DNA from: Opitutus sp. GAS368
Lineage (GTDB): Bacteria > Verrucomicrobiota > Verrucomicrobiia > Opitutales > Opitutaceae
NCBI GenBank assembly: GCA_945903465.1
Contig: CAMDOF010000015.1
Span: forward strand, 18,872 to 82,871
DNA: 64,000 bases
Direction: 5' to 3'
A program made the translations under genes and the position numbers. The notes under the pieces were generated by a model that saw nothing but the letters and a program-made list of their open reading frames with translations, did no database searches and was not told where the DNA came from. Positions 9,647-17,066 of the stretch are shown piece after piece (positions within the stretch are counted from its first letter, which is position 1; the number at the start of each line of letters is the position of its first letter).

Positions 9647-10063
9647 ATGCATGACATCAAAGATACCGCCCGCGCCACCGTTCGAATCGGCTTTGACGGG
9701 CGGGTTCACAAAACGTACCGCGGGCATCTCGCCCGCGAACGTTTTGCCCAGGAAACGCGGGTCTTGCGGCATCTCGAGGCTCACCAATGCCCCTTCGTGC
9801 CCCGCCTCCTCGAGGCCCACCCGGAAAGCTTAAAGATCGTTACCTCAAATTGCGGCGGGCGGGTCGAGCAACTAAACGTGCCGCGCCAATTGACTATTTT
9901 CGCAGAGCTAGAAGCCTTTGGCGTGCGCCACGAGGATCCCGCCTTACGCAATATTACCTATCGCGTGGCCGACGGCCGCTTCTGCGTCATCGACTTCGAG
10001 TTTTCTACCATCCTCGACGATGGTTCGGGCCACGCGATCTCCCTAATGCCGTCCTCCGGATAA
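9647..10063 (+). CDS. Minimal protein-kinase-like protein
   Basis: A 138-residue protein that looks like a stripped-down kinase fold. A candidate ATP-binding lysine sits in VHKTYRG (about residue 22) and a glutamate helix in ERFAQETRVLRHLE. A catalytic-loop-like HEDPALRNI (H-x-D-x4-N, about 95-103) is followed by a metal-site VIDFE in place of DFG (about 115). The large C-lobe is missing, as in some Kdo/WaaP-, RIO- or antibiotic-kinase-like relatives. It precedes a PP2C phosphatase gene by 5 bases, so the pair may phosphorylate and dephosphorylate a common target. The kinase call rests on motifs only; a sugar or lipid kinase, or a pseudokinase, is possible. Confidence 0.6.
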   Translation: MHDIKDTARATVRIGFDGRVHKTYRGHLARERFAQETRVLRHLEAHQCPFVPRLLEAHPESLKIVTSNCGGRVEQLNVPRQLTIFAELEAFGVRHEDPALRNITYRVADGRFCVIDFEFSTILDDGSGHAISLMPSSG

Positions 10064-10068
10064 CCGCC

Positions 10069-10950
10069 ATGCCGCCCCCACCCCGCTCTAAAAACGAGCC
10101 CATCGGCCCGCCGGCACCATCCCTCCTCTGGTCCGCGCTCACCCACGTCGGTCGAGTCAGAAAAAATAACGAGGACGCCTTCCTCGCCCTCACCGTCGAC
10201 GAGCGCGAAGTTCACTATTTAGGGAAAACCGGCCAAATAACCCTCGCCACCACCAACTTGGTTTTCGCCATCAGCGATGGCGTCGGCGGAGCTCGCGCCG
10301 GTGAGTTCGCCAGCCGCATCGCCGTCGATCGCATCACCCAGCTGTGCCCACGCGCTTTTCAATTCGCTGGCTCCGGTCTCGGCCTTGGATTCACCGACCT
10401 GCTGAACGAACTCGCCACACTCATTCACCACGATCTGACGAAGCTCAGCTCCTCCTACGAGGAATGCGCGGGCATGGGCGCCACCCTGAGCCTTTGCTGG
10501 ATAACTCCCGAACGACTCTATTTCCTTCACGTCGGCGATAGCCGGATTTACCACCTTCCCAAGGACGGCTCGCTCCGCCAAATCACTCACGACCACAGCC
10601 ATGTCGGCTGGCTGCGGCGTCAGGCGAAAATCAACGAACGCGAAGCCCGCTCCCACCCCCGCCGCCACGCCCTCCAGCAGGCCCTCGGCTCGGGCAACCA
10701 ATTTATCGATCCCCAAATCGACGCCGTGACCCATCGCCCCGGCGACCGCTTCTTAGTCTGCTCAGACGGTTTGGTGGACGGGCTCTGGGATCGGCAAATC
10801 GAAGAGATCCTGCGCGCCCCCGCTAACCAGGAGGCCTCCCCTAGCCTCGCGCAACAACTCGTCGACGCCGCCGTACTTCAATCCGGGCGTGACAATACCA
10901 CCGCCATCACGATCGAGATCCTGCCCTCTACCCCGAACTTTCCCACGTGA
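10069..10950 (+). CDS. PP2C-family serine/threonine phosphatase
   Basis: Metal-dependent phosphatase of 293 residues. PP2C motifs appear in order: HVGRVRKNNEDAF near the N-terminus, ISDGVGGARAGEFAS (about 66-80), MGATLSLCW, VGDSRIYHL, the ITHDHSHV segment and LVCSDGLVDGLWD, and a closing GRDNTTAI. The metal-binding aspartates of NEDAF, SDGVGG, CSDGL and RDNTT are all present. An ATG at 10069 is used here because it follows the upstream stop and precedes the conserved fold; the frame stays open upstream. It overlaps the next gene by 4 bases. No membrane segment is seen, so it is cytoplasmic and probably opposes the adjacent kinase-like protein. Confidence 0.9.
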   Translation: MPPPPRSKNEPIGPPAPSLLWSALTHVGRVRKNNEDAFLALTVDEREVHYLGKTGQITLATTNLVFAISDGVGGARAGEFASRIAVDRITQLCPRAFQFAGSGLGLGFTDLLNELATLIHHDLTKLSSSYEECAGMGATLSLCWITPERLYFLHVGDSRIYHLPKDGSLRQITHDHSHVGWLRRQAKINEREARSHPRRHALQQALGSGNQFIDPQIDAVTHRPGDRFLVCSDGLVDGLWDRQIEEILRAPANQEASPSLAQQLVDAAVLQSGRDNTTAITIEILPSTPNFPT

Positions 10951-11309
10951 ACGCCCTGCTATTTGTCTACGGTACCTTAAAAAAAGGCTGCCGAAATCAC
11001 GCTCATCTGGCGGACCAGACCTTCGTCGGCGCAGCCCGCAGCATTCCAGGTTTCGGGCTGTTCGATCTCGGCAGTTACCCCGGTATCGTCGCGGATCCGC
11101 AGGACTCCGCTGGAGTCATCGGCGAGGTTTGGTCGGTGAGTTACCAATGCCTCGAAGAGCTCGATGCCTTCGAGGGCGTCCACCGCGGCTTCTACCGGCG
11201 GGCGGCCCTCCCGCTCGTTCCGCCGTTCGCCGACCAAAAAATCGAGGCATACATCTATGCTCTCAGTATCGCGGGCCGCCGCCGGCTCGGGCCCGAGTGG
11301 AAAAATTAG
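10947..11309 (+). CDS. Gamma-glutamylcyclotransferase (AIG2-like) family protein
   Basis: A 120-residue protein with the family signature LFVYGTLKKGCRNHAHL at the N-terminus, a GFGLFDLGSYPGIV strand-loop, a central acidic LEELDAFEGVHRGFYRR where the catalytic glutamate resides, and a C-terminal AYIYAL strand. Members cyclise gamma-glutamyl amines or amino acids to 5-oxoproline, but many have unknown substrates. It starts with GTG overlapping the PP2C stop (GTGA), so it is translationally coupled to it. It converges on dnaX with a 13-base gap. Confidence 0.85.
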   Translation: MNALLFVYGTLKKGCRNHAHLADQTFVGAARSIPGFGLFDLGSYPGIVADPQDSAGVIGEVWSVSYQCLEELDAFEGVHRGFYRRAALPLVPPFADQKIEAYIYALSIAGRRRLGPEWKN

Positions 11310-11322
11310 ACCCACTTCGCCA

Positions 11323-11751
11323 CTAAATTTTCAAGGCCCTCTTCGGTATCCGCTTTACCACAACAAAACGTGCGCGGAAAAGGTCTTCCAGCGCGGCTCG
11401 AACCTCCACGGGAATTCGCTCCACCAGCTCTGCCAGAGGCGGCATTTCCTTGCTTTCCGACTCCTCCGCCTCCGGGACCAGTGAGCCGACGTTCGCACCG
11501 GCTACGAGTTCCCCTCGACTACGCGCATCAGCTAGAAAAGCGGACTCCCCCGCTTCGTCGGGGCAGGGCCCGTCCCCCCGCTCCCCGGGCGCCGCTGCGC
11601 GCGATCGCTCCGGGAGCGGCGTCACCGCCAGCCTCGGCGCCGGCTCCAAGCCAACGACCACGATCGCTCCCGCCTCCGTAAACCGTGAAGCCGTCACCCT
11701 CATCGCGGCGGCAACGCTCAACCGCGCCGCTAACCGATCAATTCGATCTTT
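11323..11751 (-). CDS. dnaX: DnaX tau-specific C-terminal extension, reached by -1 frameshift
   Basis: This open frame lies in the -1 frame relative to dnaX and is entered at the A10 run. Reading back one base after the last AAA gives [12 protein letters not shown] and then runs without a stop to 11323, adding 142 residues. The product would be a tau-like subunit of about 525 residues against 389 for the short form. The extension has a flexible Pro/Ala/Glu-rich middle and ends in a compact segment ([15 protein letters not shown]). It has no ATG and no ribosome-binding site of its own, which fits an extension rather than a separate gene. Confidence 0.8.
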   Translation of the reverse strand, partial: KDRIDRLAARLSVAAAMRVTASRFTEAGAIVVVGLEPAPRLAVTPLPERSRAAAPGERGDGPCPDEAGESAFLADARSRGELVAGANVGSLVPEAEESESKEMPPLAELVERIPVEVRAALEDLFRARFVVVKRIPKRALKI

Positions 11752-12899
11752 TTTTTTTCGCTAGCAACCTCGGCGTGACCCGCTTCATCCGACAACGCCG
11801 CCAGTTCCTTAATCAAGCTATCAATCGCTCGTGACCGGCTTGCATCGACCGCTTTTAGCAAGGTAACTTCGAAATTAATTCGTTCCGCCAAACCCAACTT
11901 CACGCTGCCCTCGCCCTCCCTCAGTCCGTCTAGCAAGCGCGTAATCTGCTCCGTCGTCATCGGCAAACCTCCCAGTTCAGCGCTCTTCCCCCCTTTCGCA
12001 ATCGCGTCAAGCAAGGCAACGCGCACCAGCGCCTGTAAATCGATCAAGAGGCGCACCAAGTCCCGCCCCGCACCATCGCACTCATCAACGATCGCAATAA
12101 TTTTTTGGTGGTCGCCCGCGGCCAAGGCTCCCGCCAGCGCCGCGATCTTTTCACCTGCGACCAAACCGTACACGTCCAACACGTCCGGCTCCGTAATCTC
12201 ATTACCACAAAACGAAATCATCTGGTCCAGAATCGACTGAGCATCCCGCATCCCGCCATCCGCCAATCGCGCAATACAAGCGAGCGCCTCCGCCGATACC
12301 CTGATGCCCTCTTCTCCTGCAATTTTCTGCAACCGTTCAACAATCAGCGGCGCAGGAATCGGCTTCAGATCAAAGCGCTGGCAGCGCGATATGATTGTCG
12401 GGAGAACTTTCTGCGGATCGGTCGTCGCAAAAACAAATTTTACGTGCGCCGGCGGTTCCTCTAACGTCTTCAACAACGCATTAAACGCCGCGGCCGATAA
12501 CATGTGCACTTCATCGATGATGTAGATCTTAAACTTACCCTGCGCCGGCGCATACCTCACCGTCTCCCGCAAGTCGCGCACCTGATCCACGCCGTTGTTG
12601 GAGGCACCATCGATTTCGATCACATCAAGGTGCGAGCCCTCAGCGATCGCCTGACACGCCGGATCCTTCACATCAAAATCCGCCTTCGGACCGCCGGTAC
12701 AATTGAGCGCCTTCGCGAAAATCCGCGCCGTCGAAGTCTTGCCCGTCCCGCGCGGCCCCACAAACAAATACGCGTGCGCTATCCGCTGCCTCGTAATCGC
12801 ATTCCTCAGCGTGCGCACAACATGGTCCTGGCCCACAACGTCATCGAATGTCTGGGGGCGCCACTTGCGCGCAATAACTTGGTAAGCGGAGGACAACAA
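11730..12899 (-). CDS. dnaX: DNA polymerase III clamp-loader subunit gamma (short DnaX form)
   Basis: AAA+ clamp-loader ATPase that loads the sliding clamp and organises the replisome. The 389-residue short form has Walker [13 protein letters not shown] (about 49-60), Walker [10 protein letters not shown], sensor-1 FATTDPQK, and domain III ending near residue 370. The four-cysteine zinc motif is reduced: only two cysteines are seen between Walker A and B (LNCTGG and PACQA). Translation appears to start at TTG (12899 or 12896) because no in-frame ATG exists upstream before a stop. It follows the SRP RNA gene, a common neighbourhood. A frameshift near the end yields the longer tau form. Confidence 0.93.
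   Translation of the reverse strand: MLSSAYQVIARKWRPQTFDDVVGQDHVVRTLRNAITRQRIAHAYLFVGPRGTGKTSTARIFAKALNCTGGPKADFDVKDPACQAIAEGSHLDVIEIDGASNNGVDQVRDLRETVRYAPAQGKFKIYIIDEVHMLSAAAFNALLKTLEEPPAHVKFVFATTDPQKVLPTIISRCQRFDLKPIPAPLIVERLQKIAGEEGIRVSAEALACIARLADGGMRDAQSILDQMISFCGNEITEPDVLDVYGLVAGEKIAALAGALAAGDHQKIIAIVDECDGAGRDLVRLLIDLQALVRVALLDAIAKGGKSAELGGLPMTTEQITRLLDGLREGEGSVKLGLAERINFEVTLLKAVDASRSRAIDSLIKELAALSDEAGHAEVASEKKKIELIG
11749..11758 (-). promoter_or_regulatory. Programmed frameshift/transcript-slippage site in dnaX
   Basis: Ten consecutive A residues on the coding strand include the heptamer A AAA AAG in the correct phase, as in Escherichia coli dnaX. A GAGG Shine-Dalgarno-like element ends 9 bases upstream. 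A GC-rich stem (GCGGCG with CGCCGC) can form about 20 bases downstream. Without slippage, translation stops five codons later at 11730-11732. The homopolymer length also allows RNA polymerase slippage, as described for Thermus dnaX. Confidence 0.8.
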
Positions 12900-13010
12900 C
12901 CAAGGTTCAAAGCTGAAAATCGCCCGACCGCCAGCAGGAATTCACATCACCGCAGGGATCACGCTTTTCACGTGGCGGTTCCAGCGCACTGCGCCGCTTC
13001 GATAAAAAAA

Positions 13011-13111
13011 GTGGCCAGGCACTCCACGGCACTAGGAGGACGTCGTTACCGTTGCTACCTTCCGGTCCTGGCGGAGTTCACGCGCCTGCCCATGCATGGC
13101 GCCTGGCCGAC
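13011..13111 (-). ncRNA. ffs: Signal recognition particle RNA (4.5S-type)
   Basis: The minus strand carries the conserved SRP domain IV core around GACCGGAAGGTAGCAACGG (13051-13070). The 5' GGCCAGGC (13101-13108) pairs with the 3' GCCTGGCC (13013-13020) to close a rod of about 100 nucleotides. Seven T residues follow on the transcribed strand (13004-13010), giving a natural terminator. The size matches bacterial 4.5S RNA, which binds Ffh for co-translational membrane targeting. It lies just upstream of dnaX in the same orientation, as in many bacteria. Confidence 0.93.
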
Positions 13112-13189
13112 GCGAAACATGAAAGCCAAACTCCGCGGCGCAATCCTTAATAACGCCTATCGAAATTTTTCTTAACCCCCACCGGGAAA

Positions 13190-13861
13190 CTACGGATTCG
13201 CCGGGGCCTTCGGCGACGATCCCGGCTGGCCGGCCCCATTTTGCCGCGCACTCGCCCCTGGCTTCAAAGGCAAATCACCGCGTTTCTCCCGCTCTTTCCG
13301 AACCCGCTCACGCATTTCGTGCCGCATTTTCTCTAAATGGACCCGCTGATCCGCGGTCAGCAACGCCGCGACATCTTCATACATACGCTCCGAAACCCGC
13401 GCCGTATCCTGCAGATACTCGCGCTGCATCCGCTGCGTATCCTCAGAAGCACGGCTCACGATAGGACGGATTTTCTCACGCTGCTCCAAAGTCGGGCTGA
13501 TCCGCTTAGAAATTTGATTCATTAAAGCCGGCGCCACGCGGCTCGCGGAAGTTTGGATCGGCGGCGCTTGATTCGGCTGGTTCAACGGTAAAGAGACCCC
13601 AGCAGAACCCGCGACCGGCGCCACCGGCCGGGATTTCAAATACTGTTCAGCGGCTGCGCTTAATTGGGTTGATGAACTATCTGTGGGCGCCAAAGGCGGC
13701 AGTCGCGACGCCACCGGCGCACCCACTCCAAAAAATCGACTGACCCCAAACTCGTTGGCGCCTCGCTTACCCGTTGTCCGAAGTGTGAAAAAACCACCAA
13801 ATACCGCACCTGCGATAAACACCCCAATGAATGCACCGATTACCTTCCACGAAGAGTTCAT
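13190..13861 (-). CDS. Membrane-anchored periplasmic Spy/CnrX-like protein
   Basis: A 223-residue protein with one N-terminal membrane helix (about residues 8-27, GAFIGVFIAGAVFGGFF), a Pro/Ser/Ala linker, and a helical charged domain (about 110-200) with LTADQRVHLEKMRHEMRERVRKER. This helical hairpin style and the LT-x-x-Q motif resemble the Spy/CpxP and heavy-metal sensor (CnrX) families, which sense misfolding or metals in the periplasm. It is third in a leftward set after an ECF sigma factor and a small membrane protein, so a sensory role for that sigma factor is plausible. Family assignment is by pattern only. Confidence 0.6.
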   Translation of the reverse strand: MNSSWKVIGAFIGVFIAGAVFGGFFTLRTTGKRGANEFGVSRFFGVGAPVASRLPPLAPTDSSSTQLSAAAEQYLKSRPVAPVAGSAGVSLPLNQPNQAPPIQTSASRVAPALMNQISKRISPTLEQREKIRPIVSRASEDTQRMQREYLQDTARVSERMYEDVAALLTADQRVHLEKMRHEMRERVRKEREKRGDLPLKPGASARQNGAGQPGSSPKAPANP

Positions 13862-13873
13862 TCGCGTTGCGCG

Positions 13874-14182
13874 TTAATCGGCCAAATCAAACACCACCGA
13901 AACCGCATCCGCCGGCAGCCCGAGCTCGTCATCACTCATCGCGGCCGAAAAAGTAAAGTTACTGGCCACACTCAGAGCGGCCAAAAGGCACGAGGCCCCG
14001 ACCGCCCGCAAAGCAAAGCGCTCGAACAAAAAACCTATCTGCATCGGCCGCTCCCAGGCCAAAGCGACCACGCGCGTCGCAAAACCGCTCGGTGCAAATT
14101 CAGCTCCGCCACCGTCCGCTTTCCGCGCTGCGGCGATGAGACGCGCCCAAACACCGTCCGTTATTTTAGCCCGAGGGATCAT
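13874..14182 (-). CDS. Small membrane protein, candidate anti-sigma factor
   Basis: A 102-residue protein of no recognised family. The N-terminal 45 residues are soluble and basic, a single hydrophobic segment (about 56-72, ALRAVGASCLLAALSVA) follows, and the C-terminus is acidic. Its start overlaps the sigma-factor stop by 4 bases (ATGA), so the two are co-translated. A short cytoplasmic domain plus one membrane helix encoded right after an ECF sigma gene is the usual anti-sigma arrangement, but no zinc-binding HxxxCxxC motif is present. Confidence 0.5.
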   Translation of the reverse strand: MIPRAKITDGVWARLIAAARKADGGGAEFAPSGFATRVVALAWERPMQIGFLFERFALRAVGASCLLAALSVASNFTFSAAMSDDELGLPADAVSVVFDLAD

Positions 14183-14775
14183 GATCGTTCCTTTTTTTCA
14201 AGTTCCTGAAACATCTTCCGAAGCTTTCGCCTTGCACGAAAAGCACGCACCTTGACCAAGGATTGATTCCAACCCGTGACCTCACAAATTTCTACGATCG
14301 TCTTCTGCTCGAGATCCAACAACCGGATCACCAGCTGGTCCGCGGGCTTTAATTGCTTGATCAGTTTGTGAACCAACTCATGCGCCGCCATCGCCTCATT
14401 GGCAGGTACATCATTCTCATTGGTAAGCACCGCGTCGAGAACCTCCGCCTCGTTTTCAGAAAGATCGGCCCAACGAAACTCCGGCCGCCGCTTCTGCGCC
14501 CGCAAGTGGTCGATGCACGTCGTTACCGAAATCCGCGAGACCCAGTGAGAGAAGGGCACCGCCCCCTGATATTGAGCTAGGCGGGAGAACATTTTAAGGA
14601 AGACTTCCTGAGCGAGATCTTCTTCAGCCACTCGCCGAGGCAGGTGGGCGCGTACGATCCGGATAACCAGTGGATAAAGATGGTCGACCAATTCGCGGGC
14701 AGCCAATTGGTCCCGCTGGCGTACACGTTCGAGGCAGCCAGCCAAATCGAATGGCGAGTCCGCTTCGTCAGGCAT
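14179..14775 (-). CDS. ECF-type RNA polymerase sigma factor
   Basis: A 198-residue sigma-70 family protein of the extracytoplasmic-function group. Region 2 (about 27-95) contains the AEEDLAQEVFLKMF core and the -10-recognition stretch FSHWVSRISVTTCIDHLRAQKR. Region 4 (about 130-190) contains LKPADQLVIRLLDLEQKTIVEICEV and a helix-turn-helix WNQSLVKVRAFRARRKLRK. It leads a three-gene set with a small membrane protein and a Spy/CnrX-like periplasmic protein. An ECF-like promoter motif lies just upstream, suggesting self-activation. Confidence 0.92.
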   Translation of the reverse strand: MPDEADSPFDLAGCLERVRQRDQLAARELVDHLYPLVIRIVRAHLPRRVAEEDLAQEVFLKMFSRLAQYQGAVPFSHWVSRISVTTCIDHLRAQKRRPEFRWADLSENEAEVLDAVLTNENDVPANEAMAAHELVHKLIKQLKPADQLVIRLLDLEQKTIVEICEVTGWNQSLVKVRAFRARRKLRKMFQELEKKERS

Positions 14776-14810
14776 AGATTAAAAGAGGCACAGGCATGCA
14801 CCCCACGCAA

Positions 14811-14835
14811 GACGTGCGTTACTTTCGAGGGTTAC
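14811..14835 (-). promoter_or_regulatory. Candidate ECF promoter before the sigma-factor gene
   Basis: On the minus strand GTAACC (14835-14830) is followed after 15 bases by CGTC (14814-14811). ECF promoters often have an AAC-containing -35 and a CGTC-type -10 with this spacing. The start codon lies about 36 bases downstream. It is a single unaligned match and so tentative. Confidence 0.35.
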
Positions 14836-15004
14836 CACGAACCAAAAAACGTCTCCGGCCACCACTCGAAAAACATCACCGCGTCAGGGTCTCACGCCGC
14901 CACCCCGGCCCGACCAGATCGCCGAACTCAGGATGCCCGGCGAGGAAGCCCGGGAAGCCATCCTTGACTTTCGCTCACGCGCAAGGCTATCCCTCTAAAA
15001 CTTA

Positions 15005-15055
15005 ATGCGATTTTCGCTGCAGCTCCTTCGACTTACCACCACGCACGGCCTTTGA
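15005..15055 (+). CDS. Leucine-rich leader peptide upstream of leuA
   Basis: A 16-codon frame reads M-R-F-S-L-Q-L-L-R-L-T-T-T-H-G-L then TGA. Five of the sixteen residues are leucine, four of them within positions 5-10. It ends 142 bases before leuA on the same strand and runs into a strong hairpin region. Leader peptides rich in the regulated amino acid control many leucine operons by ribosome stalling. The ribosome-binding site is weak (an AAGG about 20 bases upstream), so expression is not proven. Confidence 0.6.
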   Translation: MRFSLQLLRLTTTHGL

Positions 15056-15110
15056 GGGCGCCGCCAGCGGCGGGTCGTGCGTTGACCTGAATTTTCTCCA
15101 TCGCCGCACG
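15041..15110 (+). promoter_or_regulatory. Candidate attenuator structure before leuA
   Basis: ACGCACGGCC (15041-15050), within the end of the leader peptide, can pair with GGTCGTGCGT (15073-15082), enclosing a smaller CCGCC-AGC-GGCGG hairpin. The second arm could instead pair with CGCACG near 15105-15110. Mutually exclusive helices next to a leucine-rich reading frame are the hallmark of transcription attenuation. Only a short TTTT (15092-15095) follows the first stem, so the terminator form is not textbook. Confidence 0.45.
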
Positions 15111-15197
15111 CGGTCGTTTAAATGTAAACTCCGCGGCTTTCATCAGTCGCTGCTCATGCCGCACCTCCCGCCGTCTTTCTCAATAAAAATTTAGGCT

Positions 15198-16877
15198 ATG
15201 CAATCTGCTCCTGTCTCCAAATACCGACAATTTCCGCCCGTCCACTTGCCTCATCGCCAGTGGCCCAACCGCACCCTCACGCACGCCCCCGCTTGGTGCA
15301 GCGTCGATCTCCGCGACGGCAATCAAGCCCTCGCACAACCCATGAACGTTGAAGAGAAACTCGAGTACTTCGAAATGCTCGTGGGCATCGGCTTTAAAGA
15401 AATCGAAGTCGGCTTCCCGTCCGCCTCCCAAATCGAATTCGATTTTTGCCGCCGCCTCATCGATGAAAACCGCATCCCCGCCGATGTCGCCATCCAGATT
15501 CTTTGCCAGTGTCGCGAGGAACTCATCATCCGCAGCTTTGACGCGCTGAAAGGGGCTAAAAACGCGATCTTCCATCTTTACAACTCGACCTCCCCGGCCC
15601 AGCGCCAACACGTCTTCAACGCCTCCCGCTCCGCTATCATCAAGATCGCCACCCAGGGCACGCAGTGGGTAAAAAATCACTCGCAGGCCCTGACCGCCGC
15701 CGGGACCCACCTCCGCCTGGAATATTCGCCGGAGAGTTTCACCAGTACCGAACTCGAATTCTCCTGGGAAATTTGCGAAGCCGTCACCGACATCTGGCAG
15801 CCCTCCACCGACAACAAGATCATTCTCAACCTGCCAGCGACCGTCGAATACGCCACGCCCAACGTTCATGCTGATCAGATCGAGTGGATGTGCGATCGCC
15901 TCACCCGCCGCGACAAATCCCTCGTTTCGCTGCACACCCACAACGACCGCGGTACCGGCATCGCGGCCACCGAACTAGCCCTGCTCGCTGGCGCCGATCG
16001 CGTCGAGGGAACCCTCTTCGGCAACGGTGAACGCACCGGCAACCTCGACGTCGTCACCGTCGCTCTAAACCTGTACACCCACGGTATCCACCCTAACCTC
16101 GATTTCAGTCACATTAACGAAATCCGCGAGGTCTACGAGCGAACCACGCGCCTCGAGGTTCCCGCTCGCCAACCCTACGCGGGGGAACTCACGTTCACGG
16201 CCTTCAGCGGTTCTCATCAGGACGCGATCAAGAAATCGTGGTCCGCTCAAAAACCCCACGAGCCTTGGGATGTCCTTTACATCCCCATCGACCCCGCCGA
16301 TATCGGCCGTAGCTACAAGGCCATCATCCGCATCAACGCCCAGTCCGGCAAAGGCGGCGTCGCTTACGTCCTCGAAAATGAATTCGGCTACGCCTTGCCG
16401 AAACTCATGCACAAGGAAATCGGGAAAATCATCAACGACGTCGCTGACACCAAAGGCACCGAACTCTCGCCCGACGATATTCTCGCGGTCTTCCGTCGCG
16501 AATATCTTGAGCGTTGTGCCCCCATCGTGCTCCAACACTTTAAAACCACCGAGCACGATAGCGCCGTGACCTGTCGCGCAACCCTGACCATCGACGGCGC
16601 TTCCCACGAACTCACCGGCGAAGGGAACGGGCCCATTGACGCCTTCACCCGCGCTCTCTTTGACACGTCTCTGCCCAAATTCGAGATCCTCTCCTACTCC
16701 GAACACTCCCTTGGCAAGGGCTCCGAGGCACGCGCCGTAAGCTACATCCAAATTAAAACCGAGCGCGGGCGGCCTCTCTTCGGCGCCGGTATCGATACAA
16801 ATATCGAGCTAGCGTCCATCAAGGCCATCGTCAGTGCTCTCAACCGATGTGCCCTCCAGACCGCTACCGGCACCTAA
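15198..16877 (+). CDS. leuA: 2-isopropylmalate synthase
   Basis: Condenses acetyl-CoA with 2-oxoisovalerate in the first committed step of leucine synthesis. The 559 residues match the longer LeuA type. The TIM-barrel domain has CSVDLRDGNQAL (metal aspartate and catalytic arginine, about 34-45), GFKEIEVGFPSAS, and SLHTHNDRGTGIAATELALLAGADRVEGTLFGNGERTGN region motifs with the metal-binding HTHND. The C-terminal part (about 425-555) is the LeuA regulatory domain, the site of leucine feedback. Upstream lie a leucine-rich leader peptide and hairpins, suggesting attenuation. No other leu genes are adjacent. Confidence 0.96.
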   Translation: MQSAPVSKYRQFPPVHLPHRQWPNRTLTHAPAWCSVDLRDGNQALAQPMNVEEKLEYFEMLVGIGFKEIEVGFPSASQIEFDFCRRLIDENRIPADVAIQILCQCREELIIRSFDALKGAKNAIFHLYNSTSPAQRQHVFNASRSAIIKIATQGTQWVKNHSQALTAAGTHLRLEYSPESFTSTELEFSWEICEAVTDIWQPSTDNKIILNLPATVEYATPNVHADQIEWMCDRLTRRDKSLVSLHTHNDRGTGIAATELALLAGADRVEGTLFGNGERTGNLDVVTVALNLYTHGIHPNLDFSHINEIREVYERTTRLEVPARQPYAGELTFTAFSGSHQDAIKKSWSAQKPHEPWDVLYIPIDPADIGRSYKAIIRINAQSGKGGVAYVLENEFGYALPKLMHKEIGKIINDVADTKGTELSPDDILAVFRREYLERCAPIVLQHFKTTEHDSAVTCRATLTIDGASHELTGEGNGPIDAFTRALFDTSLPKFEILSYSEHSLGKGSEARAVSYIQIKTERGRPLFGAGIDTNIELASIKAIVSALNRCALQTATGT

Positions 16878-17066
16878 CCCTGCAAGCCCCCGCCCTTACC
16901 CGCGGCGAGGGCCTGTTCACGGGGCCGCCCCAGTAGCTGAGACCCCGCCTCGGCGGGCGGCAAGGTGCGCGTTTCCCACCGCCCGCCGCACAACTCCTCC
17001 CTCGCAATCACGACGAATTAAAAATTCGTCCGTGTCTTCCTCGCTTTCTCCCGATATCTGCCTCCG

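Noticed and set aside
16952..16987. GGCGGGCGG/CCGCCCGCC inverted repeat after leuA
   Set aside because: A strong stem with an 18-base loop but no T-run, so not called as a terminator.
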